Position numbers and translations under genes: made by a program
Shown: positions 1 through 7,434 of the stretch, one piece after another
How the letters are laid out: the number at the start of each line of letters is the position of its first letter
How positions within the stretch are numbered: position 1 is the first letter of the stretch
Assembly: GCA_002391385.1 (NCBI GenBank)
Contig: DGEY01000060.1
Location: 5,531-52,253 of the forward strand
Reading direction: 5' to 3'
Source: Firmicutes bacterium UBA3914
GTDB lineage: Bacteria; Bacillota; Limnochordia; Darwinibacteriales; Darwinibacteriaceae
Length of the DNA stretch: 46,723 nucleotides
Notes under the pieces: model-generated
The model's input: only the letters and a program-made list of their open reading frames with translations
Database searches by the model: none
Told to the model about the DNA's origin: nothing

Positions 1-1
1 A

Positions 2-529
2 ATCAAGCGGGGCAGTCTGCGCACCATGTTTGGCATGGTGCTCCAGGACACCTGGCTGTTTGAGGGAACCATCAAGGAGAACATTGCCTACGGCCGGCCG
101 GGCGCGACCGATGAGGAAATTGTGCAGGCGGCCAAGGCAGCCTATGTGGATCACTTTATTCGCACACTCCCCCGGGGATATGATACTATCTTAAGGGGCG
201 ATGCTTCAGGCATCTCCCAGGGGCAGCGCCAGCTGCTCACCATCGCCCGGGCGATCTTGGCTGACCCGGTGGTGCTCATTTTGGATGAGGCCACAAGTTC
301 CGTGGACACCCGCACTGAGCGTTTGATTCAGCGGGCCATGGCCAGGCTGATGGAGGGGCGCACCAATTTCGTCATCGCCCACAGGCTCTCCACGATCCTG
401 GATGCCGACCGCATCTTGGTGATCAATGAGGGCGAGATAGTGGAGCAGGGGACCCATGAGGAACTTTTGGCCCGGGGCGGGTTTTACGCCGAGCTCTACA
501 ACAGCCAGTTTGTGGCTGCAACGGCTTAA
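2..529 (+). CDS. ABC exporter, C-terminal part of the ATPase domain (5' end outside window)
   Basis: Partial gene: the reading frame is open to the left edge, so the membrane domain and Walker A lie outside. What remains is the back half of an ABC nucleotide-binding domain of the MsbA/LmrA multidrug or lipid exporter type. A Q-loop (VLQDTWLFEGTI), a signature SGISQGQRQLL, Walker B VLILDEATSSVD with D-loop, and an H-loop IAHRLSTI appear in the expected order. The C-terminus (VEQGTHEELL, then a short tail) is typical of half-transporters that fuse the permease and ATPase. Family knowledge says it works as a homo- or heterodimer in the cytoplasmic membrane and exports drugs or lipids using ATP; the substrate cannot be read here. 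It ends just before mnmA with no terminator, so the two may be cotranscribed. Confidence 0.93.
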   Translation: MKRGSLRTMFGMVLQDTWLFEGTIKENIAYGRPGATDEEIVQAAKAAYVDHFIRTLPRGYDTILRGDASGISQGQRQLLTIARAILADPVVLILDEATSSVDTRTERLIQRAMARLMEGRTNFVIAHRLSTILDADRILVINEGEIVEQGTHEELLARGGFYAELYNSQFVAATA

Positions 530-543
530 GGAAGGTGTTGGAA

Positions 544-1608
544 GTGCCGCGTGTAGTGGTGGGAATGTCCGGGGGAGTGGATTCCTCCGTCGCCGCACTG
601 GTGCTGAAAGAAGCAGGCTATGAAGTCATAGGTATCTTCATGAAGAACTGGGATGAGCGGGATGAAAGCGGCTTGTGCACAGCGGATGAAGACTATGATG
701 ATGTGCGGCGGGTCTGCGATCAGATCGGCATTCCGTATTATACAGTGAATTTTGAACAGGAGTACTGGGATCGGGTTTTCGTCTATTTCCTGGAGGAGTA
801 CAAGCGGGGGCGCACGCCCAATCCCGATATTCTGTGCAACAAGGAGATCAAGTTCAAGGCTTTCCTGGAAAAGGCCCTGGATCTGGAGGCGGATTACTTG
901 GCCACGGGGCACTACGCCCAAATCGGCAGGGAGAACGGTTGGTATACCCTGCTCAGGGGAGTGGATGCCAACAAGGATCAATCCTACTTCCTCTACACCC
1001 TGGGCCAGAAGCAGCTGGCCAGAACTCTGTTTCCCATTGGGCACATGACCAAAGAGGAAGTGCGGGAAAAGGCCAGGCAGGCTGGGCTTCACACCGCGCA
1101 CAAAAGGGACAGCACGGGCATCTGCTTCATCGGGGAGAAGAACTTCAAGGAGTTTCTCTCCCGCTACCTGCCGGCCCAACCGGGGGAGATCCGCAGCGTA
1201 GACGGTGAGCTCAAGGGCTACCATGATGGGCTCATGTACCATACCCTGGGGCAGCGCAAGGGCTTGGGGATCGGCGGTGCCGGAGAGCCTTGGTTTGTGG
1301 TGGGCAAGGACCTGACTACAAATACTCTGGTGGTGGCCCAGGGTCGGGATCACCCTGCCCTATACAGCGGGGCCCTGCGGGCGGTGGACCTGAGCTGGGT
1401 ACGGGGCGAGCCCCCCGGGGAGCGCTTCACCTGCACCGCCAAATTCCGCTACCGGCAGGCAGATCAAGAGGTGACGGTGCACATTACCGGGGACGGCGCG
1501 CACGTGGAGTTCCACAGGCGGCAGAGGGCCATTACCCCCGGTCAGGCAGTGGTCTTTTACCAGGGCCCCATCTGCCTGGGTGGAGGAACCATCGAAGAAG
1601 CGTGGTAG
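544..1608 (+). CDS. mnmA: tRNA-specific 2-thiouridylase MnmA
   Basis: MnmA makes 2-thiouridine at position 34 of tRNA-Lys, -Glu and -Gln: it adenylates U34 with ATP and inserts sulfur passed on by a cysteine desulfurase. The N-terminus carries the PP-loop SGGVDSS. Two catalytic cysteines are in their family contexts, PNPDILCNKEIKF (about residue 98) and STGICFIGE (about residue 194). The ATGHYAQI and DQSYFLYTL motifs are also present, followed by the C-terminal beta-barrel domains. Length of 354 aa is normal. GTG at 544 is chosen because AAGGAAGG (528-535) sits 8 nt upstream; GTG at 535 and TTG at 538 are in-frame alternatives too close to that site. The stop overlaps the ribosome-binding site of the next gene. 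Confidence 0.95.
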   Translation: MPRVVVGMSGGVDSSVAALVLKEAGYEVIGIFMKNWDERDESGLCTADEDYDDVRRVCDQIGIPYYTVNFEQEYWDRVFVYFLEEYKRGRTPNPDILCNKEIKFKAFLEKALDLEADYLATGHYAQIGRENGWYTLLRGVDANKDQSYFLYTLGQKQLARTLFPIGHMTKEEVREKARQAGLHTAHKRDSTGICFIGEKNFKEFLSRYLPAQPGEIRSVDGELKGYHDGLMYHTLGQRKGLGIGGAGEPWFVVGKDLTTNTLVVAQGRDHPALYSGALRAVDLSWVRGEPPGERFTCTAKFRYRQADQEVTVHITGDGAHVEFHRRQRAITPGQAVVFYQGPICLGGGTIEEAW

Positions 1609-1619
1609 GAGGAACTGAC

Positions 1620-1901
1620 ATGCTGGTGGGTACCTTGAGAGTGGAAGTATACATCCCCGGAGCCACATCCCTCAAGGATAAACGGCAGGTGGTCAAGGGT
1701 ATGATCCAGAAGGTTCAGCACCGCTTTAACGTGTCCATCGCCCAGCTGGACGGAGCGGATCTGTGGCAGAGGGCCACCATCGGAATCGCCATGGTGGGCG
1801 CAAGCCGCGAGCATGTGGAGCGGCAGCTGCAGCTGGTTTTGAACTTCCTTGATGCCGAACCCCGCTGGAGTGTGACCCAGGTGGAAATCGATTGGTGTTG
1901 A
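1620..1901 (+). CDS. DUF503 family protein (YlxP-like)
   Basis: A 93-residue protein matching the DUF503/YlxP family: it opens MLVGTLRVEVYIP, followed by SLKDKRQVVKG and a C-terminal strand ending near VEIDW. In B. subtilis ylxP lies in the nusA-infB-rbfA region and its function is poorly defined; here it follows mnmA, another tRNA/translation gene. ATG at 1620 is preceded by AGGAGG (1607-1612), which overlaps the mnmA stop codon, so translation is probably coupled. The ferredoxin-like fold is family knowledge, not visible directly. No catalytic residues can be assigned. Confidence 0.88.
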   Translation: MLVGTLRVEVYIPGATSLKDKRQVVKGMIQKVQHRFNVSIAQLDGADLWQRATIGIAMVGASREHVERQLQLVLNFLDAEPRWSVTQVEIDWC

Positions 1902-1995
1902 GAGGTTTTCGCGCTCGCATAGGGAAGAGGTATGGAGAGGAAGGAACTAGCACCGCAGTTTCCAACCAAGATGCAGCAAGGAGGTTTATGCAGAA

Positions 1996-3582
1996 ATGAC
2001 AGAAGCTAGAACATCCAGACTAGCGGCAGTATTGAACCGGCCCAGCACTCGCTTCAATTTGTCGGCACCTCAGTTGGTGGAAGCCGCGCTCAGGCGGGGG
2101 GAAGGCAGGCTTTCTTCCACCGGCGCTTTCTCCACCACAACGGGGAAATACACCGGACGTTCGCCTAACGATAAGTTCATAGTGGAAGATGAAGTCACCC
2201 GGGATACGGTGGCCTGGGGCAAGGTTAACGTGCCCTTCAGCGAAGAGAAGTTCCACAAGATCTACGACCTGGTGCTGGACTTCCTGGAGCAGCGGGATGA
2301 GCTGTTTGTCTTTGATGGGTATGTGGGCGCCCACCCCGATCACAGTATGCCTCTGCGGGTGATCAACCAGTACGCCTGGCAGAATCTCTTTGCCCGTCAG
2401 CTGTTTATCCGTCCGCCCCGGGAAGCCCTTCAGGGCCATGAGCCCCAGTTTACGGTTATTGCTGTACCCGGCCTCCAGGCCGTCCCTGAACGGGATGGCA
2501 CCAATTCGGAAGCCTTTGTCATCGTCTCCTTCAAGGAGCGGGTGGTGCTCATTGGCGGCACCGCCTACGCCGGGGAAATCAAGAAGTCCATTTTTACTGT
2601 GATGAACTATCTTCTGCCCAGGGATGGAGTTTTGTCCATGCACTGCTCGGCGAACGTGGGTGCAGATGGTCGCACCGCCCTCTTTTTCGGGTTATCGGGG
2701 ACGGGCAAAACCACCCTTTCTGCAGATCCCCAGCGCAGGCTGGTGGGGGATGATGAGCACGGCTGGTCCGAAGGGGGCATCTTCAACCTGGAGGGCGGCT
2801 GCTACGCCAAGTGCATCAACTTGTCCCGGGAGCATGAGCCGCAGATCTGGGATGCTATCCGCTTCGGCGCGGTTTTGGAGAACGTGGTCCTGGATCCCCA
2901 CGAACACATCGCCGATTACGCCGACGGCTCCCTCACGGAAAACACCCGGTGCGCCTATCCCCTGGACTACATCCCCGGCAGGGTGGATCCCAGCATCGCG
3001 GGCCATCCCACCGCGGTGGTTTTCCTCACCGCCGATGCCTTTGGGGTTCTGCCCCCCATCAGCATCTTGGAAGATGAGCAGATTATGTACCACTTTATCT
3101 CCGGTTACACCAGTAAGCTGGCGGGCACCGAACGGGGCATCAAAGAGCCAGAGGCGACCTTTTCCGCCTGCTTCGGCGAGCCTTTCCTGCCGCTTAGCCC
3201 CTTGAAGTATGCGGAGATGCTGAAAGAGCGGGTAAACAAGCACGGGGCCAAGGTGTTTTTGATCAACACCGGCTGGTCCGGCGGCCCCTATGGCGTTGGG
3301 CAGCGCATCTCGCTGAAACACACAAGGCGCATGGTGACCGCGGCCCTCTCGGGCGAGCTGGACCATGTGGAAACGCGCCTGGATCCCATTTTCGGCTTCA
3401 AGGTACCCGTGAGCTGCCCAGATGTACCCAGCGAGATTCTGGATCCCAAAAAGACCTGGGACGACCCCGCGGCTTACGACGCCAAGGCCCGGGAGCTGGC
3501 CAAGGCTTTCCAGGCCAACTTCCAGGCGAAGTATGCCGGCTTGGCGCCGGAGGTACGCGCGGCGGGGCCCCGGCTGGACTAA
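1996..3582 (+). CDS. pckA: phosphoenolpyruvate carboxykinase (ATP)
   Basis: Converts oxaloacetate plus ATP to phosphoenolpyruvate, ADP and CO2, the first committed gluconeogenic step; in some anaerobes it runs in the carboxylating direction. The 528-residue length fits the ATP-dependent family. Visible landmarks are RSPNDKF near residue 54 (oxaloacetate-binding region), the HCSANVG segment, the P-loop GLSGTGKTTLS at about 231-241, the LVGDDEHGW stretch, and the ENTRCAYPLDYIP region. ATG at 1996 has AAGGAGG 10 nt upstream. The 94-nt gap before it shows no convincing promoter. Two GC-rich hairpins, the second with a T-run, follow the stop, so this appears to end a transcription unit. Confidence 0.97.
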   Translation: MTEARTSRLAAVLNRPSTRFNLSAPQLVEAALRRGEGRLSSTGAFSTTTGKYTGRSPNDKFIVEDEVTRDTVAWGKVNVPFSEEKFHKIYDLVLDFLEQRDELFVFDGYVGAHPDHSMPLRVINQYAWQNLFARQLFIRPPREALQGHEPQFTVIAVPGLQAVPERDGTNSEAFVIVSFKERVVLIGGTAYAGEIKKSIFTVMNYLLPRDGVLSMHCSANVGADGRTALFFGLSGTGKTTLSADPQRRLVGDDEHGWSEGGIFNLEGGCYAKCINLSREHEPQIWDAIRFGAVLENVVLDPHEHIADYADGSLTENTRCAYPLDYIPGRVDPSIAGHPTAVVFLTADAFGVLPPISILEDEQIMYHFISGYTSKLAGTERGIKEPEATFSACFGEPFLPLSPLKYAEMLKERVNKHGAKVFLINTGWSGGPYGVGQRISLKHTRRMVTAALSGELDHVETRLDPIFGFKVPVSCPDVPSEILDPKKTWDDPAAYDAKARELAKAFQANFQAKYAGLAPEVRAAGPRLD

Positions 3583-3591
3583 AGGTTTGCC

Positions 3592-3650
3592 GGAGGCGGG
3601 GTATCCCGCCTCCTCCCTTGGGTACAGATGGTTCTGTACCCGTTTTTGTT
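3592..3650 (+). terminator. tandem hairpins, intrinsic terminator of pckA
   Basis: First stem GGAGGCGGG/CCCGCCTCC (3592-3600 with 3605-3613, 4-nt loop) has no T-run. Second stem GGGTACAG/CTGTACCC (3620-3627 with 3634-3641, 6-nt loop) is followed by GTTTTTGTT, a textbook rho-independent terminator. It ends just 9 nt short of the next region and separates pckA from the LiaF-like gene. Confidence 0.88.
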
Positions 3651-3678
3651 AGGTCCTGTGCCAAGCGCTTTCCCAGCC

Positions 3679-3687
3679 TGGTAAAAT
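3679..3687 (+). promoter_or_regulatory. possible extended -10 promoter for the LiaF-like gene
   Basis: TGGTAAAAT is an extended -10 (TG, one base, TAAAAT) in the 136-nt gap between the pckA terminator and the next start. No good -35 lies 16-18 nt upstream, so the call rests on the -10 and on the need for a promoter after the terminator. Confidence 0.35.
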
Positions 3688-3786
3688 AGGTCAGGGGCCG
3701 GAAGGGAGTTGGTCTGAAGGCGGAGGGATTTTCCCTTTCCAGGTTCTAAGATCCGGGTGGAGCGTTATACACAAGGAGTGGGGCAC

Positions 3787-4614
3787 ATGGGCTTGATCAG
3801 CCTGGTGGTTTTGGGCGGATTGGCCGTGCTGCTGAGTATCTTAGGGTACGAGCTTGGGGGAGCAGTGCTTCTGGGCGGAACAGCCCTTCTTTACTGGGTG
3901 TCTGCCCGCAGGCGGGGCAGGACGCCGGTCTGGGGTCTGGCGGCAGTCTTGGTTCTGGCCTACATCTGTTTCGGGCACTTTATGCCTGTCAAGGAAACAA
4001 GCCGTGGACTGCAGTCCACCATGGGCATGAGCTCCGCGCTCTACCCCCAGGTCCGTTCGGGAGAGCTTGCGATCTACTTCGGGGGTGGAACCATAACCCA
4101 GGTACCCGGTGATGGCAGCGTCCATTACTGGGGCGTACTCGGAGGCCCATCGGGGGCCGCAAACATGGAGGGCGCGGAGGGAGAACTGGCCCAGATTCTG
4201 CTGCGGCAAAAGGTTCGGCCGTGGTGGGCTAACCGCCGGCGGGTGAACGCTTGGGACCTCGAGCTCTCTCCAAAGGTTTCTTGGTCCTTGGAACAGCGGC
4301 TGGCCCACTGCACGGGGAGCCTCGATCTGCGGGGCATCCCGGTGGAAACCCTGAGGCTCACCGTGCTTAACAGCCAGGTGACCATCTATGTGGACCGGGC
4401 GCTGGATCTGCACCTCACCGCCCTGGGCTCGCAGGTGAACCTGATCGTTCCTCCCGATCTAGCACTATCGCCAGGAGGGCAGAGGCTGCAGTTTCTGGGG
4501 AGCAACAACCTGGCAGAATTCACCGCACCTGGGGGAAGCCTGCGGTTGCACTGGGAGGGATTCCTCAGCTCCCTGGCCGTCGAGCGCCAGCGGGGGAGCG
4601 ATTCTCCCGGGTGA
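3787..4614 (+). CDS. LiaF-like membrane protein with C-terminal beta-rich domain
   Basis: A 275-residue protein. Residues 1-70 or so hold about three hydrophobic segments. The rest is a soluble, beta-strand-rich region with regularly spaced short strands (for example LDLRGIPVETLRLTVLNSQ and VTIYVDRALDLHL), which resembles the toast-rack domain of LiaF/YvqF or DUF2154-type proteins. LiaF-type proteins damp or sense cell-envelope stress in partnership with two-component systems. The likeness is judged by eye and the family assignment is moderate. ATG at 3787 has AAGGAG 8 nt upstream; an in-frame GTG at 3757 lacks a site. An ABC-2 transporter pair follows on the same strand, which suits an envelope-related role. 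No histidine kinase or response regulator is nearby. Confidence 0.6.
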   Translation: MGLISLVVLGGLAVLLSILGYELGGAVLLGGTALLYWVSARRRGRTPVWGLAAVLVLAYICFGHFMPVKETSRGLQSTMGMSSALYPQVRSGELAIYFGGGTITQVPGDGSVHYWGVLGGPSGAANMEGAEGELAQILLRQKVRPWWANRRRVNAWDLELSPKVSWSLEQRLAHCTGSLDLRGIPVETLRLTVLNSQVTIYVDRALDLHLTALGSQVNLIVPPDLALSPGGQRLQFLGSNNLAEFTAPGGSLRLHWEGFLSSLAVERQRGSDSPG

Positions 4615-4681
4615 GAGAGGAAAAGACTGGAGGAGCTAGAATATGGAAGTTGTCCAGAGCTAGAGTGAGCGGGGGGATCGT

Positions 4682-5641
4682 ATGGTCCGGGTCGAATCTC
4701 TAGAGAAGACATATCCCGGCCGCCGGGGAGCGCCGCCGGTGAAGGCTGTGGACCGCGTTAGTTTCCAGGTTCCCCAGGGGCAGCTGGTGGGGCTTTTGGG
4801 CCCCAACGGCGCCGGCAAAACCACCATTGTGAAGATGATGTGCGGCTTGATCAGGCCCGATGCCGGACAGATCTTCATCAACGGCAAGGACATGGTCTGT
4901 CGGCGCACTGAGGCCCTAGTGGATGTGAGCGCGGTTTTGGAGGGCAACCGCAATATCTACTGGCGGCTAACCTGCCGGGAGAATCTGGAGTTCTTTGCGG
5001 CCCTCAAGGGGCGCAGCCCTCGGGAAATTCAGCCCGAGATCGCCCGTTACCTGGATCTTTTCAAGCTGAACGACAAGGCTGACACCGAGGCCCGGAAGCT
5101 GTCCAGGGGCATGCAGCAAAAACTGGCCACTGCGGTCGCGTTGATTGCCCAAAGCCGTGTGGTTCTCCTGGATGAACCCACCTTAGGCCTGGATGTGCAG
5201 GCTTCCTTGGAAATACGGGAGCTGCTGAAAAGGATCGTTCAGGACGAGGGGCGCACGGTGATCCTCACTTCCCACGACATGAATGTGGTGCAGGACACCT
5301 GCGAGAGGGTGATCATCATCAATGAAGGCCGCATCGTGGCCGACGACAGTATCGATCATCTTCTGGATTTGTTTCAGGTGAAGGTCTGCCGCATCGTCAT
5401 TGGCGAAAGCCTGACCCCCGCCCAGCAGCAGGCCATCCAGGCCTTACCCCAGGTGCTCTTGGAAGAGGAAAACAACGGCAAAATCGCACTTACTGTTCCC
5501 CTGGAGGATGCCCAAGTGCTCCATGAACTTTTTGGCATCCTGGCGGCCAACAGCACGGTGATCTGCGCCATCGAGCAGAAGCAGACAAGCTTTGAGCGCG
5601 TCTTTCTGGAGATCCTGGGAAGGAGCGAGCACGGTGCGTAA
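4682..5641 (+). CDS. ABC-2 type transporter ATP-binding protein
   Basis: Cytoplasmic ATPase that powers the permease encoded next. Walker A GPNGAGKTT lies at about residues 40-48, the signature LSRGMQQKLA at about 140-149, Walker B VVLLDEPTLGLD at about 160-171, and the H-loop TSHD follows. Beyond about residue 220 there is an accessory domain of the NatA/DrrA type. The 319-residue length fits. ATG at 4682 has a G-rich site (GGGGGG, about 4669-4674). The last 8 nt overlap the GTG of the permease, so the two subunits are probably translationally coupled. Substrate unknown; exporters of this group move drugs, lipids, antibiotics or sodium. Confidence 0.93.
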   Translation: MVRVESLEKTYPGRRGAPPVKAVDRVSFQVPQGQLVGLLGPNGAGKTTIVKMMCGLIRPDAGQIFINGKDMVCRRTEALVDVSAVLEGNRNIYWRLTCRENLEFFAALKGRSPREIQPEIARYLDLFKLNDKADTEARKLSRGMQQKLATAVALIAQSRVVLLDEPTLGLDVQASLEIRELLKRIVQDEGRTVILTSHDMNVVQDTCERVIIINEGRIVADDSIDHLLDLFQVKVCRIVIGESLTPAQQQAIQALPQVLLEEENNGKIALTVPLEDAQVLHELFGILAANSTVICAIEQKQTSFERVFLEILGRSEHGA

Positions 5642-6413
5642 AAAGCTGATCCTGTTTTGGGCATTTCTGAAGAGGCAGTATGTCTACTTCCGCCGCTACC
5701 TTTTCAACAGCCTAGGCGGTATGCTCACTTTGTATGTGGTCTTCCTGCTCATCTTGGGGGGCTACAAGGGGTTGGTTGCGCCAGCGGGCACGGAGGGGGA
5801 TACCCTGGAAGCTCTCGTGGTGGGTTACGTGCTCTGGTTCTTTTTGATGACCAGCTACCAGGACGTGTACAACACCGTCCGCAATGAATCCCTCACCGGT
5901 ACACTGGAGCAGCTGTATATGTCCACCCACGGTTTTGGCTGGGTGATGGGGGCCAATGTTGCCGCCGCGTTTTTAGCCAATCTGGTGATGGTGGCCCTGC
6001 TCTTGACCGCTGCCCTCTGGACCAGCGGCGCCGTGGTCAATATTGATGTGGGTGGGCTTTTGCCGGTTCTGGTGGGTACTCTCTTCGGGCCTGTGGCCAT
6101 AGGCTTTGCCGCAGCTGGTCTAGCTCTGGTCTTTAAGCGCATAGACAGCTACACGCAGATGGTGCAGTTTGTTTTGATTGCCCTGGTGGCTGTACCTGCG
6201 GAGAAAGCGTTTTGGCTGCGCCTTCTGCCGGGGAGCTTCGGCGCCAGCCTGGTGCGGGATATTATGATCCGCGGCCAGAGCCTGCTGGAGATCGGTTTAG
6301 CCAAGCTAGTTTTGTTGTTTTTGATTGGGATAGGGCACCTTGCCCTGGGCTATGGGGTTTACAAAGTGTGTGAAAAACGAGCCATGGTCTGGGGGATGTT
6401 GGGCCACTATTAA
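5634..6413 (+). CDS. ABC-2 type transporter permease
   Basis: A 259-residue integral membrane protein with about six hydrophobic segments after a basic N-terminus (RKKLILFWAFLKRQYVYFRR), the usual shape of an ABC-2 permease partnered with a NatA/DrrA-like ATPase. GTG at 5634 is chosen because GAAGGAG (5619-5625) lies 8 nt upstream and it overlaps the ATPase stop. The frame extends further upstream into the ATPase gene but has no better start. The substrate cannot be inferred. A GC-rich hairpin follows the stop. Confidence 0.88.
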   Translation: MRKKLILFWAFLKRQYVYFRRYLFNSLGGMLTLYVVFLLILGGYKGLVAPAGTEGDTLEALVVGYVLWFFLMTSYQDVYNTVRNESLTGTLEQLYMSTHGFGWVMGANVAAAFLANLVMVALLLTAALWTSGAVVNIDVGGLLPVLVGTLFGPVAIGFAAAGLALVFKRIDSYTQMVQFVLIALVAVPAEKAFWLRLLPGSFGASLVRDIMIRGQSLLEIGLAKLVLLFLIGIGHLALGYGVYKVCEKRAMVWGMLGHY

Positions 6414-6420
6414 CACTAAG

Positions 6421-6447
6421 GGGCTGGCGGCCGGGCCGCGCCAGCCC
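6421..6447 (+). terminator. GC-rich hairpin after the ABC permease
   Basis: GGGCTGGCG (6421-6429) pairs perfectly with CGCCAGCCC (6439-6447) around a 9-nt loop, 7 nt after the permease stop. There is no T-run behind it, so it is at best a weak or factor-aided terminator, or an mRNA 3'-end stabiliser. Confidence 0.35.
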
Positions 6448-6480
6448 GCAAGTTAGACGTCTATTATTAGGAGGGTTTTT

Positions 6481-7434
6481 GTGTCAGAACATCGTTTTGC
6501 CATCTTGATTGATGGTGAGAATATCGCCCCGCGGTTCTTAGGGCCCATCTTGGCCGAAATCAACCGCTCCGGCGAGATCATCTTGACTAGGGTCTACGGC
6601 GACTGGACCGAACCCCACATGGGTGGGTGGAAGGAGCTGCTGCAGAGCTATCCGGTCAGGCCGGTCCAGCAGTTCCGCTACGGGCAGAATGCCACCGACG
6701 GCGCCTTGATCATGGATGCCATTGAGATCGTGTCCACCAACCGGAATCCGGTCAATGCTTTTTGCATCGTATCCAGCGACAGCGACTATTACAGCTTGGC
6801 GCTGCGTTTGCGGGAGCACGGTATGTATGTGTGCGGCATCGGCCGCCAGGGCACCAAGAATATCTTAGTGCGTTCCTGCAATCGCTTTATCTACCTGGAA
6901 AACCTGGGTTTTTCCGGCAGTTCGGCTGTGGAGGAAGAAAACAAGACCTCACCGGGGGCCCTGCCGGTGGAGGATATTGTGCGGCGGGCCTATGAGGCTA
7001 GTGAGGAGGACAGCGATGGCTGGCTGCTTTTGGCCCATCTGGGACAGGCCATCCGCCGGGAGTTCTCCGATTTTGACCCCCGCAGCTACAACTACACCAA
7101 CCTCTTGGATATTCTCCGGTCCTACCCTGATCTCTTTGAGGTGCGGAGCAACAACAAGACGCCGCCGGTGTACTGGATGCGGGTCATTCCCAAAGATGCC
7201 GCGCCCCGCAAGCAGAGGGGTGTAATCAAGCGCTTTATGGGCAATTACGGTTTTATCCGCGGTGATAAGGGAGACTATTTCTTCACCAGGGCGAACCTGT
7301 CCGCGGATCAGCGGGACAAACATCTCAAGCCCGGTACGCCCGTGGAGTTTACGGAAATCAAGGCGCCTGATCCCAGCGGGGAGACTTCCCTGGAGAAGAA
7401 CGGCCGGGCCCAGAATGTAACCATAATCCATTAA
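6481..7434 (+). CDS. NYN-domain ribonuclease-like protein with OST-HTH and cold-shock-like domains
   Basis: 317 residues in three parts. Residues 1-150 form a NYN (PIN-like, LabA/DUF88) domain with the acidic positions ILIDGENI, TDGALIMDAIE and SSDSDYY that bind metal in NYN nucleases. Residues about 155-240 look like an OST-HTH/LOTUS winged helix (LPVEDIVRRAYE and a strand ending in PPVYW). Residues about 241-317 resemble a cold-shock/S1-like OB fold (GVIKRFMGNYGFIRG). By family knowledge this suggests an RNA-binding nuclease; the RNA target is unknown. GTG at 6481 is preceded by TAGGAGGG. The gene converges on cca and its TAA shares the palindrome TTAA (7431-7434) with the cca stop. Confidence 0.85.
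   Translation: MSEHRFAILIDGENIAPRFLGPILAEINRSGEIILTRVYGDWTEPHMGGWKELLQSYPVRPVQQFRYGQNATDGALIMDAIEIVSTNRNPVNAFCIVSSDSDYYSLALRLREHGMYVCGIGRQGTKNILVRSCNRFIYLENLGFSGSSAVEEENKTSPGALPVEDIVRRAYEASEEDSDGWLLLAHLGQAIRREFSDFDPRSYNYTNLLDILRSYPDLFEVRSNNKTPPVYWMRVIPKDAAPRKQRGVIKRFMGNYGFIRGDKGDYFFTRANLSADQRDKHLKPGTPVEFTEIKAPDPSGETSLEKNGRAQNVTIIH

Noticed and set aside
1902..1995. Promoter or riboswitch before pckA
   Set aside because: No hexamer pair with proper spacing and no riboswitch-like structure seen in 94 nt.
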